Shown piece after piece: positions 32,538-40,653 of a stretch of DNA of 60,482 nucleotides (positions are counted from its first letter, which is position 1; each line of letters begins with the position of its first letter). The notes under the pieces were generated by a model. It made no database searches, was not told where the DNA came from, and worked only from the letters and a program-made list of their open reading frames with translations. Both the position numbers and the translations under genes were made by a program. The DNA comes from Peptococcaceae bacterium. Lineage in GTDB: Bacteria; Bacillota; DSM-521; Neomoorellales; Neomoorellaceae. The stretch is from the NCBI GenBank assembly GCA_003509545.1, contig DOLC01000060.1, positions 1-60,482 on the forward strand, in the 5' to 3' direction.

Positions 32538-33167
32538 TCACATGCGCCACAGGCCGAGGAATATCAGAATAAGTCCCGGCAGGACGGCTCCCCGCCTTTC
32601 CCAACCACCCACCGGTAGGCGGCGCCCCAAGGCCAAGCCCGCTCCCAGGGTCAAGAACTGGCCTAGACCAATGAGCAGGGGCGTAACCGTCAGAGAAAAT
32701 CCCGCCGCCCCCGCCCCCACGCCGGCGCCCAGGGCGTCTAGGGCCAGGGCCAGGCCCAGGGTCACCGCTTCTCCCGGGTTTATGCTACCGGAGCAGTCGA
32801 AGTCGGCCCGCTGCGGTTCCAGGAGGATGGCCACGGCCAGCCCCAGGCGGGGCAGCCGCACCTTAAACAAGGTGCGACCCTCCTCCCGCTCCTTCCCTCC
32901 GGCCCGGAGATAGGCCTCCAAAAGCATCTCCAGGCCCAGGCCCAGAAGCAAAAGGGCACCAAGCCGCCGGGCAAAGACGGGCGGGAAGACCAGGGTCGAA
33001 AGCCTCCCCAGGGCTAAAGAAGCAAAGCTAACCGCCGTGGAGACGAGGGCTACCAGCGCCAGGCTCGCCCACGGCAACCGGATCCGCCGCAGGCCGTAAG
33101 AAAAGCCGATACCCAACCCGTCCAGGCTCACTGCCAGAGCCAGCAGAAGTTCCGTTCCCCACGCCAC
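32538..33167 (-). CDS. ytaF: Sporulation membrane protein YtaF
   Basis: A 209-residue protein with about six hydrophobic segments arranged as two related halves (ALAVSLDGLGIGFSYGLR, then GLALALDALGAGVGAGAAG), as in the YtaF/MntP-like manganese efflux superfamily. GTG 33167 lies six bases after GGGGAGGGG; the upstream in-frame extension overlaps mutM and lacks a site. It sits between mutM and coaE as in other spore-formers; the function in sporulation is known only from the family. Confidence 0.88.
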   Translation of the reverse strand: MAWGTELLLALAVSLDGLGIGFSYGLRRIRLPWASLALVALVSTAVSFASLALGRLSTLVFPPVFARRLGALLLLGLGLEMLLEAYLRAGGKEREEGRTLFKVRLPRLGLAVAILLEPQRADFDCSGSINPGEAVTLGLALALDALGAGVGAGAAGFSLTVTPLLIGLGQFLTLGAGLALGRRLPVGGWERRGAVLPGLILIFLGLWRM

Positions 33168-33235
33168 CCTTTTCCCCTCCCCGGATATAACCAATATACG
33201 CCGGGAGGGGAAAGGGGTGCCTCTAATTTTGAATA

Positions 33236-34060
33236 TTATACCTGGCACCGACGGCAAAAATGGGTACCCCGGCCTCCGACGACCAGGCGCTCAATAAGTT
33301 CACCGCAGCGGGGGCAGGGCCGGCCCACCCTCCCGTAAACCGCCAGGTAATCCTGGTGCCGTCCCCTGTTCCCGTCGCCGTCGATGTAGTCCCGTATGCT
33401 GGTGCCGCCGTGGCGGATTCCATCCTCCAGCACCTGCCGGATGGCCCGGTTCAGGCGGGCCACCTCCTCATCGGTAAGGGTGCAGGAAGGCCTCAAAGGG
33501 TGGATCCCGGCTCTAAAGAGAGCTTCGTCGCTATATATGTTGCCCAGCCCGGCAAGGCAGTGCTGGTCCAGGAGGACCTCCTTAACGCACCGCCGGCGTC
33601 CGACCAGGATCTCCTTCAGCCCTTCCGGCGTAAACTCCGGATTTAAGGGCTCCATGCCCAGGCGGTCCAGGCCGGATTGGGCGAATACCCCCGGCACGGG
33701 TCCCAGGTAGCACCGTCCGAAGCGCCGCGGGTCAGCATAGCACACCTGGAGGCCGCCGTTAAGAGTCAAAAGGACGTGGGTGTGGGGCCCCGGGGGCACC
33801 CCGGGGGCCGGCACGGTAAAGCGTCCCGTCATACCCAGGTGCCACACCAGGGCGTATCCCCCGTCCAGATGCCAAAGGAGGTACTTTCCCCGGCGGCCTA
33901 TATCCAGGATCCTTTTTCCCAGCAAGAGGGAGCAGAATTCTTCGGGCGAAGGGGAACACACCACCCCCGGGTGCCGCACCTCGGCCCCCTCTATCCCCCT
34001 ACCTTCCACCTTCGGCTTAAGGGTACGCTTAATAGTCTCTACTTCCGGCAGCTCCGGCAT
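33236..34060 (-). CDS. mutM: Formamidopyrimidine-DNA glycosylase
   Basis: A 274-residue bifunctional glycosylase/AP lyase removing 8-oxoguanine. The start is fixed by MPELPEVETI: Pro2 is the nucleophile and Glu3 the catalytic acid after Met removal. Also seen: MTGRFTV, GNIYSDEALFRAGIHP (helix-two-turn-helix) and the C-terminal zinc finger CPRCGELIERLVVGGRGTHF with CRRC. It is downstream of polA, separated by a degenerate repeat element. Confidence 0.95.
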   Translation of the reverse strand: MPELPEVETIKRTLKPKVEGRGIEGAEVRHPGVVCSPSPEEFCSLLLGKRILDIGRRGKYLLWHLDGGYALVWHLGMTGRFTVPAPGVPPGPHTHVLLTLNGGLQVCYADPRRFGRCYLGPVPGVFAQSGLDRLGMEPLNPEFTPEGLKEILVGRRRCVKEVLLDQHCLAGLGNIYSDEALFRAGIHPLRPSCTLTDEEVARLNRAIRQVLEDGIRHGGTSIRDYIDGDGNRGRHQDYLAVYGRVGRPCPRCGELIERLVVGGRGTHFCRRCQV

Positions 34061-34090
34061 AAAGCCCACCTTCGCCAAGAAATCGTCCTT

Positions 34091-34256
34091 TTGGGTTATC
34101 CCCGGTTTCTGCACGGGAAGGCCCCTCGGCACAAATGCCCATTAGGCCGGGACCTCGCCGCCCCTTGAGGCCGAGCGCTATTTCGGCCCGGGAAGAAACC
34201 ATGAGCGAGCGAAGGCCAAACAGCCTCTGAACAAACAACAACCGAGGATGCACCAG
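34091..34256. repeat. MITE-like element, degenerate copy E (166 bp)
   Basis: Plus-strand ends TTGGGTTATCCCCGG and CCGAGGATGCACCAG correspond to the CTGAGTTATCCCCAG and inverted CTGAAGCATCCCCAG ends of the intact copies. The interior (GCGCTCGGCCTCAAG on the minus strand) matches copy C. The 9-bp flanks ATCGTCCTT (34082-34090) and CTCCTCCTT (34257-34265) match at 7 of 9. It separates polA from mutM. Confidence 0.65.
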
Positions 34257-34263
34257 CTCCTCC

Positions 34264-36915
34264 TTAGTGCAGCAGTAAAGGTTTAAGGTCGTACCAGTTG
34301 GGGCCGTACTTGAGGTCCACCTTCAGCGGCACCTCCAGGGGCACCGCATTCTCCATCTCTTCCTTCACCAGGGCGCCCACGTCCTCCAGCTCTCCTTCCC
34401 GTACATCGAAGATGAGCTCGTCGTGGACTTGGAGGATCATTAGGCTCTTGAACTCCCCCTCTTCCAGCCGGCGGAAAATATTCACCATGGCCACCTTGAT
34501 GATGTCGGCCGCCGAGCCCTGGATGGGGGTGTTCCGGGCCGTGCGCTCCCCGAAACTGCGTAGGTTGTGATTGGGGCTGAAAAGGTCGGGAAGGTAGCGT
34601 CGCCGGCCCAGGAGGGTGGTCACGTAACCCCTCTCCCTCGCTCCCCTCACCGCCTCCTCCAGGTAGGCCTTGACCTTCGGGTAGCGCCGGAAATAGCGCT
34701 CAATGTATTCGTGGGCTTCTCGCCGGCTGATGCCCAAATCCCGCGACAAGCCGTAGTCGCTGATACCATAGATTATTCCAAAGTTTACCGCCTTGGCAGT
34801 ACGCCGCATTTCAGGAGTCACTTCTTCCAGGGGAACACCGAAGACCTCGGCGGCCGTGCGGGCATGGATATCCTCCCCTAAAAGGAAAGCCTCCCTCAAT
34901 TTTTCATCCCCGGAAAGATGGGCCATGATCCGCAGCTCAATCTGCGAATAATCCGCGGTAAGCAACACCCGCCCGGCCTCCCGGGGCACAAAGGCCTTGC
35001 GCAGCCGGCGCCCCAGCTCCAGCCGTACGGGTATATTCTGCAAATTTGGCTCGCTGCTGGAAAGGCGGCCCGTGGCCGTAACTGTCTGGTTAAAGCTGGT
35101 ATGCAATCTCCCGGTTCGCGGATTGATAAGGGGCTTCAGTCCGTCGATATAGGTGGACTTAAGCTTCATAATCTGGCGGTATTCCACCAGGCGGGCGACA
35201 ATCTCGTGTTTGGGCGCCAGCTCCTCCAGCACTTCCGCGTCGGTGGAAAAGCCGGTCTTGGTCTTCTTAACCGGTGGTAACCCCAACTTTTCGAAGAGAA
35301 CGGTGGCCAGCTGCCGCGGTGAATTGATGTTAAATTCCTCTCCGGCCAACCGGTAAATATCTTCCGTAAGCTCCTGCAAGGCCTTATCGAATTCTTTCCC
35401 CATAACCTCCAGGGTAAGCCGGTCTACCGCCACCCCATTCCTCTCCATGTCGGCCAGGACGCGGCTTAGGGGCAGTTCCACCTCTTTATAAAGCTCCTCC
35501 ATAGTGGCCAGGCGCACTTTTTCCGCCAGCACCCGGTGGAGCCTCAACACCGCATAGGCGCGGTTGGCCGCACTTAAGAAAGGTTCTTCCTGGTTCTCCA
35601 CCAGGGCTATGTCCAGGTGTTCCAGGCAAAGCCCGGCCAGGTCGTGACGCGAGGCCGTCGGGTCCAGGAGATACCCCGCTATCATAGTATCGCCGGCCGG
35701 GTCTGCCACCCGCACCCCGGACTCGGCAAGCCACACCAGAGCCGCCTTGGCATCGTGAAACAGCAGTTCACCCCCGCCCGCAGCTAAAGGTTCCAGGGCC
35801 GCGGCCACGGCCCGGCGGGGCAGCCCGCCGGGCAATACGGCTGTGTTCCCTTCCCAGGCCAGGGCCAGAGCCGCCAGATCTGCCTCCATATAGTTGGGAG
35901 AAGTGTATTGTAATTCTACGGCCACTTCACCCCGGCCCGCCAAATCCCGCGCCAGTCCCTGTAGATGGGTGATCCCTTCCAGCACCAGGGGGCGAGGCGC
36001 CTCCAGGCCCCTCACCTCCACCCGCCCCTCCTCTTTCTTGAGCTCCTCCATCTCTTTCAGGACGCCCTTTACGAGGCTATTGAACTGGAGCTCCTTTAAT
36101 AGGGCGAGCAAAGCCTCGTAGTCCGGTTTCCGCCGCCGGCAGTACTCCAGGTCCAGCTCGACCGGCGCATGGCAGTCAATGGTGGCCAGCCTTTTGGCTA
36201 GGCGGGCCTGTTCGGTGTGGGCCCGCAAATTTTCCGCTATTCTCCGGCGCTTAATTTCACCAGTACGGGCCAGCACGGACTCCAGGTCGCCGAATTGCTG
36301 CACCAGCTGCACAGCAGTTTTTTCTCCGATCCCCGGGACACCCGGGATGTTGTCGGAGGCGTCCCCCATAAGGGCTTTCACATCGGTCAGCTGCGAGGGC
36401 TCCAGTCCGTACTGCGCCCTGACGGCAGGCAGGTCGTAAATCTCCACCTGGGAGATCCCCCTGCGCATAAGCATGACCTTCGTTTTTTCACTTACAAGTT
36501 GCAGGGCGTCCCGGTCTCCTGTTAAAATTAGACAGGTCAACCCTTTATTCTCCGCCTGGCAGGCCAGCGTTCCGATAAGGTCATCGGCTTCAAATCCTTG
36601 GCATTCATAGATAGCGATCCGCCAGGCCTGGAGGAGTTTCTTGATCAGCGCAAATTGGGGCCGCAATTCGGCCGCCGTTTCCGGCCGGTGGCCCTTATAA
36701 GTGGCCAGGAGTTCCGTCCGGAAAGTTACTTTGCCGTGGTCAAAGGCCACGGCCACGTAGTCCGGCCCGGCTTCTTCCAGCGCCTTCTGCAGCATGAGAG
36801 TAAAGCCGTAAACGGCATTGGTAAACACCCCTGCGCTGTTGCTTAAAAGCGGCAGGGCGTGAAAAGCGCGGTGGGCCACACTGTTACCGTCTACCAAAAG
36901 CAGTTTTCCCGACAT
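34264..36915 (-). CDS. polA: DNA polymerase I
   Basis: An 883-residue family A polymerase. The 5' nuclease domain (1-290) is complete (GFEADDLIGTLA, LTGDRDALQL, GDASDNIPGVPGIGEKTA). The central 3'-5' exonuclease domain is present but its catalytic acids are gone (AVELQYT in place of FDTET), so it should lack proofreading, as in Bst and Taq enzymes. Polymerase motifs A (TADYSQIELRIMAHLSGD), B (RRTAKAVNFGIIYG) and C (LQVHDELIFDV) are intact. ATG 36915 behind AAGGAG. Divergent from rtcB; first gene of the run to pncB. Confidence 0.95.
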   Translation of the reverse strand: MSGKLLLVDGNSVAHRAFHALPLLSNSAGVFTNAVYGFTLMLQKALEEAGPDYVAVAFDHGKVTFRTELLATYKGHRPETAAELRPQFALIKKLLQAWRIAIYECQGFEADDLIGTLACQAENKGLTCLILTGDRDALQLVSEKTKVMLMRRGISQVEIYDLPAVRAQYGLEPSQLTDVKALMGDASDNIPGVPGIGEKTAVQLVQQFGDLESVLARTGEIKRRRIAENLRAHTEQARLAKRLATIDCHAPVELDLEYCRRRKPDYEALLALLKELQFNSLVKGVLKEMEELKKEEGRVEVRGLEAPRPLVLEGITHLQGLARDLAGRGEVAVELQYTSPNYMEADLAALALAWEGNTAVLPGGLPRRAVAAALEPLAAGGGELLFHDAKAALVWLAESGVRVADPAGDTMIAGYLLDPTASRHDLAGLCLEHLDIALVENQEEPFLSAANRAYAVLRLHRVLAEKVRLATMEELYKEVELPLSRVLADMERNGVAVDRLTLEVMGKEFDKALQELTEDIYRLAGEEFNINSPRQLATVLFEKLGLPPVKKTKTGFSTDAEVLEELAPKHEIVARLVEYRQIMKLKSTYIDGLKPLINPRTGRLHTSFNQTVTATGRLSSSEPNLQNIPVRLELGRRLRKAFVPREAGRVLLTADYSQIELRIMAHLSGDEKLREAFLLGEDIHARTAAEVFGVPLEEVTPEMRRTAKAVNFGIIYGISDYGLSRDLGISRREAHEYIERYFRRYPKVKAYLEEAVRGARERGYVTTLLGRRRYLPDLFSPNHNLRSFGERTARNTPIQGSAADIIKVAMVNIFRRLEEGEFKSLMILQVHDELIFDVREGELEDVGALVKEEMENAVPLEVPLKVDLKYGPNWYDLKPLLLH

Positions 36916-37003
36916 TTAGATTGCTCCTTAACCGTTCTGGCTTAAACCATTGTACTCTATTCTGTCCATTTCCGGCAACTTTTCGGGGAGGGTGAAATTC
37001 TCT

Positions 37004-38440
37004 ATGGCATTAAACCTGGAACCCTGCGGCAAAAACCGTTATCGCTTGAGACCTTCTGGAGATATGCAGGCGGAAGTCCTGGTTTTCTTAAGCCCCAGGC
37101 TCCGGCAGCAGTTCGACGAAACGGAAGCCCTCAAACAGCTGGCCGATGCCGCCACCCTCCCAGGGGTGGTTTCACCCTTGATCGGTATGCCGGACATTCA
37201 CACCGGCTTTGGGCTGCCCATTGGTGGAGTAATGGCCATCGACGCAAGATCTGGAGTAGTGTCCGCTGGGGCAGTTGGGATGGACATCAACTGCGGCGTA
37301 CGCCTCTTGAGCAGCCATCTCGATGCCGACGCTTTGGGTGAAAAGGAGCTGGAAAAGCTGCTGGCCGCCGTAAATAAGCGTGTGCCTGCGGGAGTAGGCA
37401 AGGCCAGCCTCTTTCGCGAATTCCGGGAGTCCGACCTGGAGACCGTCTGCAACGGGGGTGCCGCCTACTTCATCCGCCGGGGGTACGGTTTGCCCGAAGA
37501 CAAAATGGCCATAGAGGCAGGCGGGGCCCTGCCAGGGGCAAGCTTGAGCGCCGTGAGCCATGAGGCCAGGGAGCGTTCGGACCAGCTGGCCACCATTGGG
37601 GGCGGTAACCATTTTATTGAGATAGGGAAGGTAGAAAGAGTCTTTTGGCCCGAAGGGGCAAGCATCATGGGCCTTGAGGAGGGGACGATAACCGTCCTGA
37701 TCCATACCGGCAGCCGGGGCTTCGGCCACCAGATTTGCACCGATTATTCGAACCGGATGGCCCGGGCCGCCGCCAAATACGGCCTGCGCCTGCCCAGCAA
37801 GGGGCTGGCAGCCGCGCCCGTCGACTCCGTCGAGGGCCGGGAGTACCTGGCCGCCATGGCCTGCGCGGCCAACTTCGCCTTTGCCAACCGCCAGCTCATT
37901 ACCTTCCTGGTACGGGAGGCCTTTGAGGAGGTATTGAAGCTACCCCTGGAGGAGATGGGCCTGGACTTGGTCTACGACGTGGCCCACAACATCGCCAAGT
38001 TTGAGGAGCATGGAGGGAGAAAACTCCTGGTGCACCGCAAAGGCGCTACCAGGGCCCTGCCCGCCGGCCACCCGGAAGTCCCGGCCCGCTACCGGGCCGT
38101 AGGCCAGCCGGCCATCATCCCCGGCAGCATGGGCACGGCCTCCTATGTGGTGGTGGGCACCGGCCGCATAGCCGAAACCTTCAACTCTGTAAACCACGGC
38201 GCCGGTCGGGTCATGTCCCGTAAGAAAGCCCGGACCTCCCTCTCCGTGGAAGAATTTCGTGCCTCCATGCAAGGTGTCCTCGTAAGGGCCAAGAAACTCC
38301 GTTCCCTCCTGGACGAGGCGCCCTTAGCCTACAAGGACATCGACGAAGTGGTTGGCACCCTGGTGGACGCCGGCCTCACCCGCCCGGTGGTGAGGCTAAA
38401 GCCCCTGGCCGTAATGAAAGGAGAAGGCGACGAGGCCTAA
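37004..38440 (+). CDS. rtcB: RNA-splicing ligase RtcB
   Basis: A 478-residue GTP- and Mn-dependent RNA ligase joining 2',3'-cyclic phosphate or 3'-phosphate to 5'-OH ends. MPDIHTGFGLPIGGVMA, AGAVGMDINCGVRLL, GGGNHFIEI, HTGSRGFGHQI, AHNIAKFE, and the guanylylated His in TFNSVNHGAGRVMSR are all present. It could repair or process tRNA. ATG 37004 behind GGGGAGGG. No archease gene is adjacent. Confidence 0.94.
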   Translation: MALNLEPCGKNRYRLRPSGDMQAEVLVFLSPRLRQQFDETEALKQLADAATLPGVVSPLIGMPDIHTGFGLPIGGVMAIDARSGVVSAGAVGMDINCGVRLLSSHLDADALGEKELEKLLAAVNKRVPAGVGKASLFREFRESDLETVCNGGAAYFIRRGYGLPEDKMAIEAGGALPGASLSAVSHEARERSDQLATIGGGNHFIEIGKVERVFWPEGASIMGLEEGTITVLIHTGSRGFGHQICTDYSNRMARAAAKYGLRLPSKGLAAAPVDSVEGREYLAAMACAANFAFANRQLITFLVREAFEEVLKLPLEEMGLDLVYDVAHNIAKFEEHGGRKLLVHRKGATRALPAGHPEVPARYRAVGQPAIIPGSMGTASYVVVGTGRIAETFNSVNHGAGRVMSRKKARTSLSVEEFRASMQGVLVRAKKLRSLLDEAPLAYKDIDEVVGTLVDAGLTRPVVRLKPLAVMKGEGDEA

Positions 38441-38545
38441 ACCAGGAAGGAAGCCTGCTTTTGCATAATTTACCTGCCGAAGGGCAACCTACAAGCCAAG
38501 CCGGCCCCCAGGCCTGACTTTGACATCGGGAAGGCCCCAGGCCCA

Positions 38546-39041
38546 CGGCCTTGAAGGCCTCATAGGCCTTGCCTACCGGCGGCGTGCGGCACAGGTAGTG
38601 CCGACCGTGGAGGTGCAGCTCCGCGGCGTGGATCTGGTCGAGGTCGTGCAACACCTCGGCCAGCGTGGCCGTGCTGCCGACCTGACGCAGCGAGCGCTGC
38701 AGGGCCGACTCCAGCACCAGGGGCAGGAAGCACACCATGAAGTGGCCCCGCACCCGCTGCGGGGTCCAGTGAAACACGGGGCGCAGCTTCAGGCCCGTCT
38801 TCAACTCGCGAAAGGCGCCCTCGAAGCGCCAGAGTTCCCGGTAGGCCTGGGCCACGGCCTCAGGTTCCAGCTTGGTGTGGAGGTGGTGTCCCAAAAGACC
38901 AGGTCCAGCTTCCCAGAGCCTCTCTCTTTCCGCCAGACCCCAGTTCCAGGCAAACCTGGCACAGCCAGTGTGCTTATTTAAAAGTTCGAGCTGATTTTTG
39001 TTGGGCTTAAGCTCGTACCGGTAGGCTTTATTCACCAGCAT
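38546..39041 (-). pseudogene. Chimeric ORF: TnpB N-terminus fused to an IS1634-type transposase C-terminus
   Basis: The first 45 or so codons (MLVNKAYRYELKPNKNQLEL, ARFAWNWGLAERERL) are the HTH start of a TnpB/OrfB protein. They run in frame into ELWRFEGAFRELKTGLKLRP, HWTPQRVRGHFMVCFLPLVL, the end of a DDE transposase of the IS1634/IS4 group containing the final Glu. No functional transposase could result. The later part loses its frame near 38540. Two insertion-sequence remnants have been joined by a deletion. Confidence 0.7.
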
Positions 39042-39210
39042 TCTCTTTCCATGTGGCGGGTGCTGGGTTAAGCCTTACTACCTGCATAGAAAAGTTTAAG
39101 CCTCCCTTCCGCTTCTGGCCGGTAGGAGGCTTTTCATCGGGAACGGATTCACGGTTTTTGAAGTGCCTCTGGAAGATTTGCCCAAACCCGTGAACCCTTG
39201 ATTTTCCTTC

Positions 39211-39299
39211 TGGTGCCGAAGGCGGGAGTCGAACCCGCACGGGGTGTGAGCCCCACCGGATTTTGAGTCCGGCGCGTCTGCCAGTTCCACCACTTCGGC
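39211..39299 (-). tRNA. tRNA-Leu(CAA), promoterless left copy
   Basis: Identical in sequence to the copy at 47011-47099 (GCCGAAG/CTTCGGC acceptor, anticodon loop CUCAAAA, encoded CCA). No -10/-35 is visible in the element DNA upstream of it, so it is probably silent. It marks the left attachment end. Confidence 0.9.
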
Positions 39300-39352
39300 A
39301 CAAGCCTACGGCCCCAATGCTTCGGAGCCTCCGGCTGGCGCCTTTGCTCAGG

Positions 39353-39364
39353 CCCACCGGATTT
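39353..39364 (-). other. Extra copy of the tRNA-Leu(CAA) core inside element 2, left end
   Basis: CCCACCGGATTT repeats 39252-39263 of the adjacent tRNA, 101 bp away and in the same orientation. In a circular form it would lie on the opposite side of the attachment site from the copy in the integrase leader (46960). Confidence 0.6.
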
Positions 39365-39440
39365 ACCCCTCAGGATTAGCATTTTCAACATGCCGCAGCA
39401 ATTTCCTCCCTGCGGGTGAAACTTTCGCCATAGCCGGACG

Positions 39441-40199
39441 CTATCTCCCCGTGAGGAAGGGCCTGTAATTGCCATACCACCCCGTGGGCAAACCCACTTC
39501 ACGGCACACCTCGTAGTATTCCCTTATGGCCTGCCGTACAGAGCCCGTCCGGGCCTTCCTAGCAATGCGGTCAATCTCTGCCCAAGCATAGTCATACTCT
39601 CCCACTATAATGGCCCCATAATGCAACCTGCTCTTGTGCTGCCTTAGAAGGCTAAGGAACCGCTTTCTGAGCTGCTCCTCAGGCTTGCATATGGGGCACT
39701 CTTCATGGTAAAGGGCCACATGCTTCTTGCAGGCTTTAAATGGCCGTCTTACACCGTGCATAAAGGCCAGTGTAAGTTCAGCTATAGCAGCCTCCAGCTC
39801 ATCCGCAGCCTTTACATGCCACCCGAAGGCGTTAGCACGGGGTAACTTAGCGTAGAAAGGCAGAACTTGCAACCTGTTCCACACAGCCCACAGCTCGGGG
39901 CAACTGCCATTCAGGTAGACTTCTAGCTCTACATCCTCCCTTCGGGGCAGAGCCTCTACCTTCTTCCTCCCCCTGCCGGCAGCCAGGAAGAAGGCCAGGA
40001 CGCACAAGGGCGTGAGATAACGGCTGCTTTCCTCTTCATCCGCCAGCCCAAGCCTTTGCACCAGGGAGGCAGGCCCCTCCTGCATGAGCCTGTTTACGAG
40101 CGGCACAGCGAAATGCCCCAATTCCACACGCTGCCACCTTTCGCCAGAGAGCAGGTACTCCTGCATACCCTTTGGCGTTATCCGGAAAAACAGCTCCAT
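39441..40199 (-). CDS. Unknown element-2 protein with a possible zinc motif
   Basis: A 252-residue protein that I do not recognise. Seen: LTPLCVLAFFLAAGRGRKK in the middle, a possible metal site CKKHVALYHEECPIC near residue 170, and a basic C-terminal region (RKARTGSVRQAIREYYEV). The first 30 residues resemble a winged-helix start (FFRITPKGMQEYLLSG). It has a near-consensus promoter of its own at 40286-40314, divergent from the replication gene region, which suggests an element regulator or an early product. No homologue in element 1 within this window. Confidence 0.6.
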   Translation of the reverse strand: MELFFRITPKGMQEYLLSGERWQRVELGHFAVPLVNRLMQEGPASLVQRLGLADEEESSRYLTPLCVLAFFLAAGRGRKKVEALPRREDVELEVYLNGSCPELWAVWNRLQVLPFYAKLPRANAFGWHVKAADELEAAIAELTLAFMHGVRRPFKACKKHVALYHEECPICKPEEQLRKRFLSLLRQHKSRLHYGAIIVGEYDYAWAEIDRIARKARTGSVRQAIREYYEVCREVGLPTGWYGNYRPFLTGR

Positions 40200-40285
40200 C
40201 TGTCACACCGCCTTCATTCCGTCACATGAATGACATAGCACTTAGTGCACAAGTGCAAGGGATTGATACATATTGCCCTGCTTCG

Positions 40286-40314
40286 ATTGTAACGCATTGC
40301 CGATGGTTTGTCAA
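40286..40314 (-). promoter_or_regulatory. Promoter of the 39441-40199 gene
   Basis: Minus strand TTGACA (40314-40309), a 17-bp spacer and TACAAT (40291-40286). Inverted repeats GCACTT/AAGTGC and CATTC/GAATG lie between it and the gene and could be operators. Confidence 0.85.
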
Positions 40315-40337
40315 TTGTGAGGACACATTGGTAAAAT
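40308..40337 (+). promoter_or_regulatory. Divergent promoter of the small HTH gene, sharing the -35 region
   Basis: TTGTCA (40308-40313), an 18-bp spacer and TAAAAT (40332-40337). Its -35 overlaps five of six bases of the opposite-strand -35, so the two promoters cannot both be occupied. Confidence 0.6.
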
Positions 40338-40374
40338 CGTAGGCGAGAACTCGATAAAGGAGGGCGAACTGCGA

Positions 40375-40551
40375 GTGACAAAGTTGCTCACGCTCAAGGA
40401 CTTGGAGAACCAGACCGGGATCAAAGCGCGGACGTGGCGCTATTACGCCCATACGGGTCGCGTTGAGGCCCTAAGAGGGCCGAGAAACAGGCTTTTAGTT
40501 ACCGAAGAAGCCTTGCAGCGATTCCTAGCAAGCCTCCCTACGGTGCGGTAG
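40375..40551 (+). CDS. Small MerR/excisionase-like HTH protein
   Basis: A 58-residue protein too short for most gene finders. GTG 40375 lies ten bases after AAAGGAGGG. LLTLKDLENQTGIKARTWRYY is a MerR/Xis-type winged helix, followed by a hairpin (HTGRVEALRGPRNRLLVTEE) and a final helix. Such proteins act as excision factors or repressors in integrative elements. It is divergent from the 39441 gene and directly upstream of the replication gene. Confidence 0.75.
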   Translation: MTKLLTLKDLENQTGIKARTWRYYAHTGRVEALRGPRNRLLVTEEALQRFLASLPTVR

Positions 40552-40653
40552 GAACAAAAATGCTCCGGCTGGTATCTCCGGAGGCTGAATGCAGGGGGTG
40601 ATGTAAGATAAGTTCTAATCCTAATTATACCCAGAGATTCCGAATTTGCCAAA

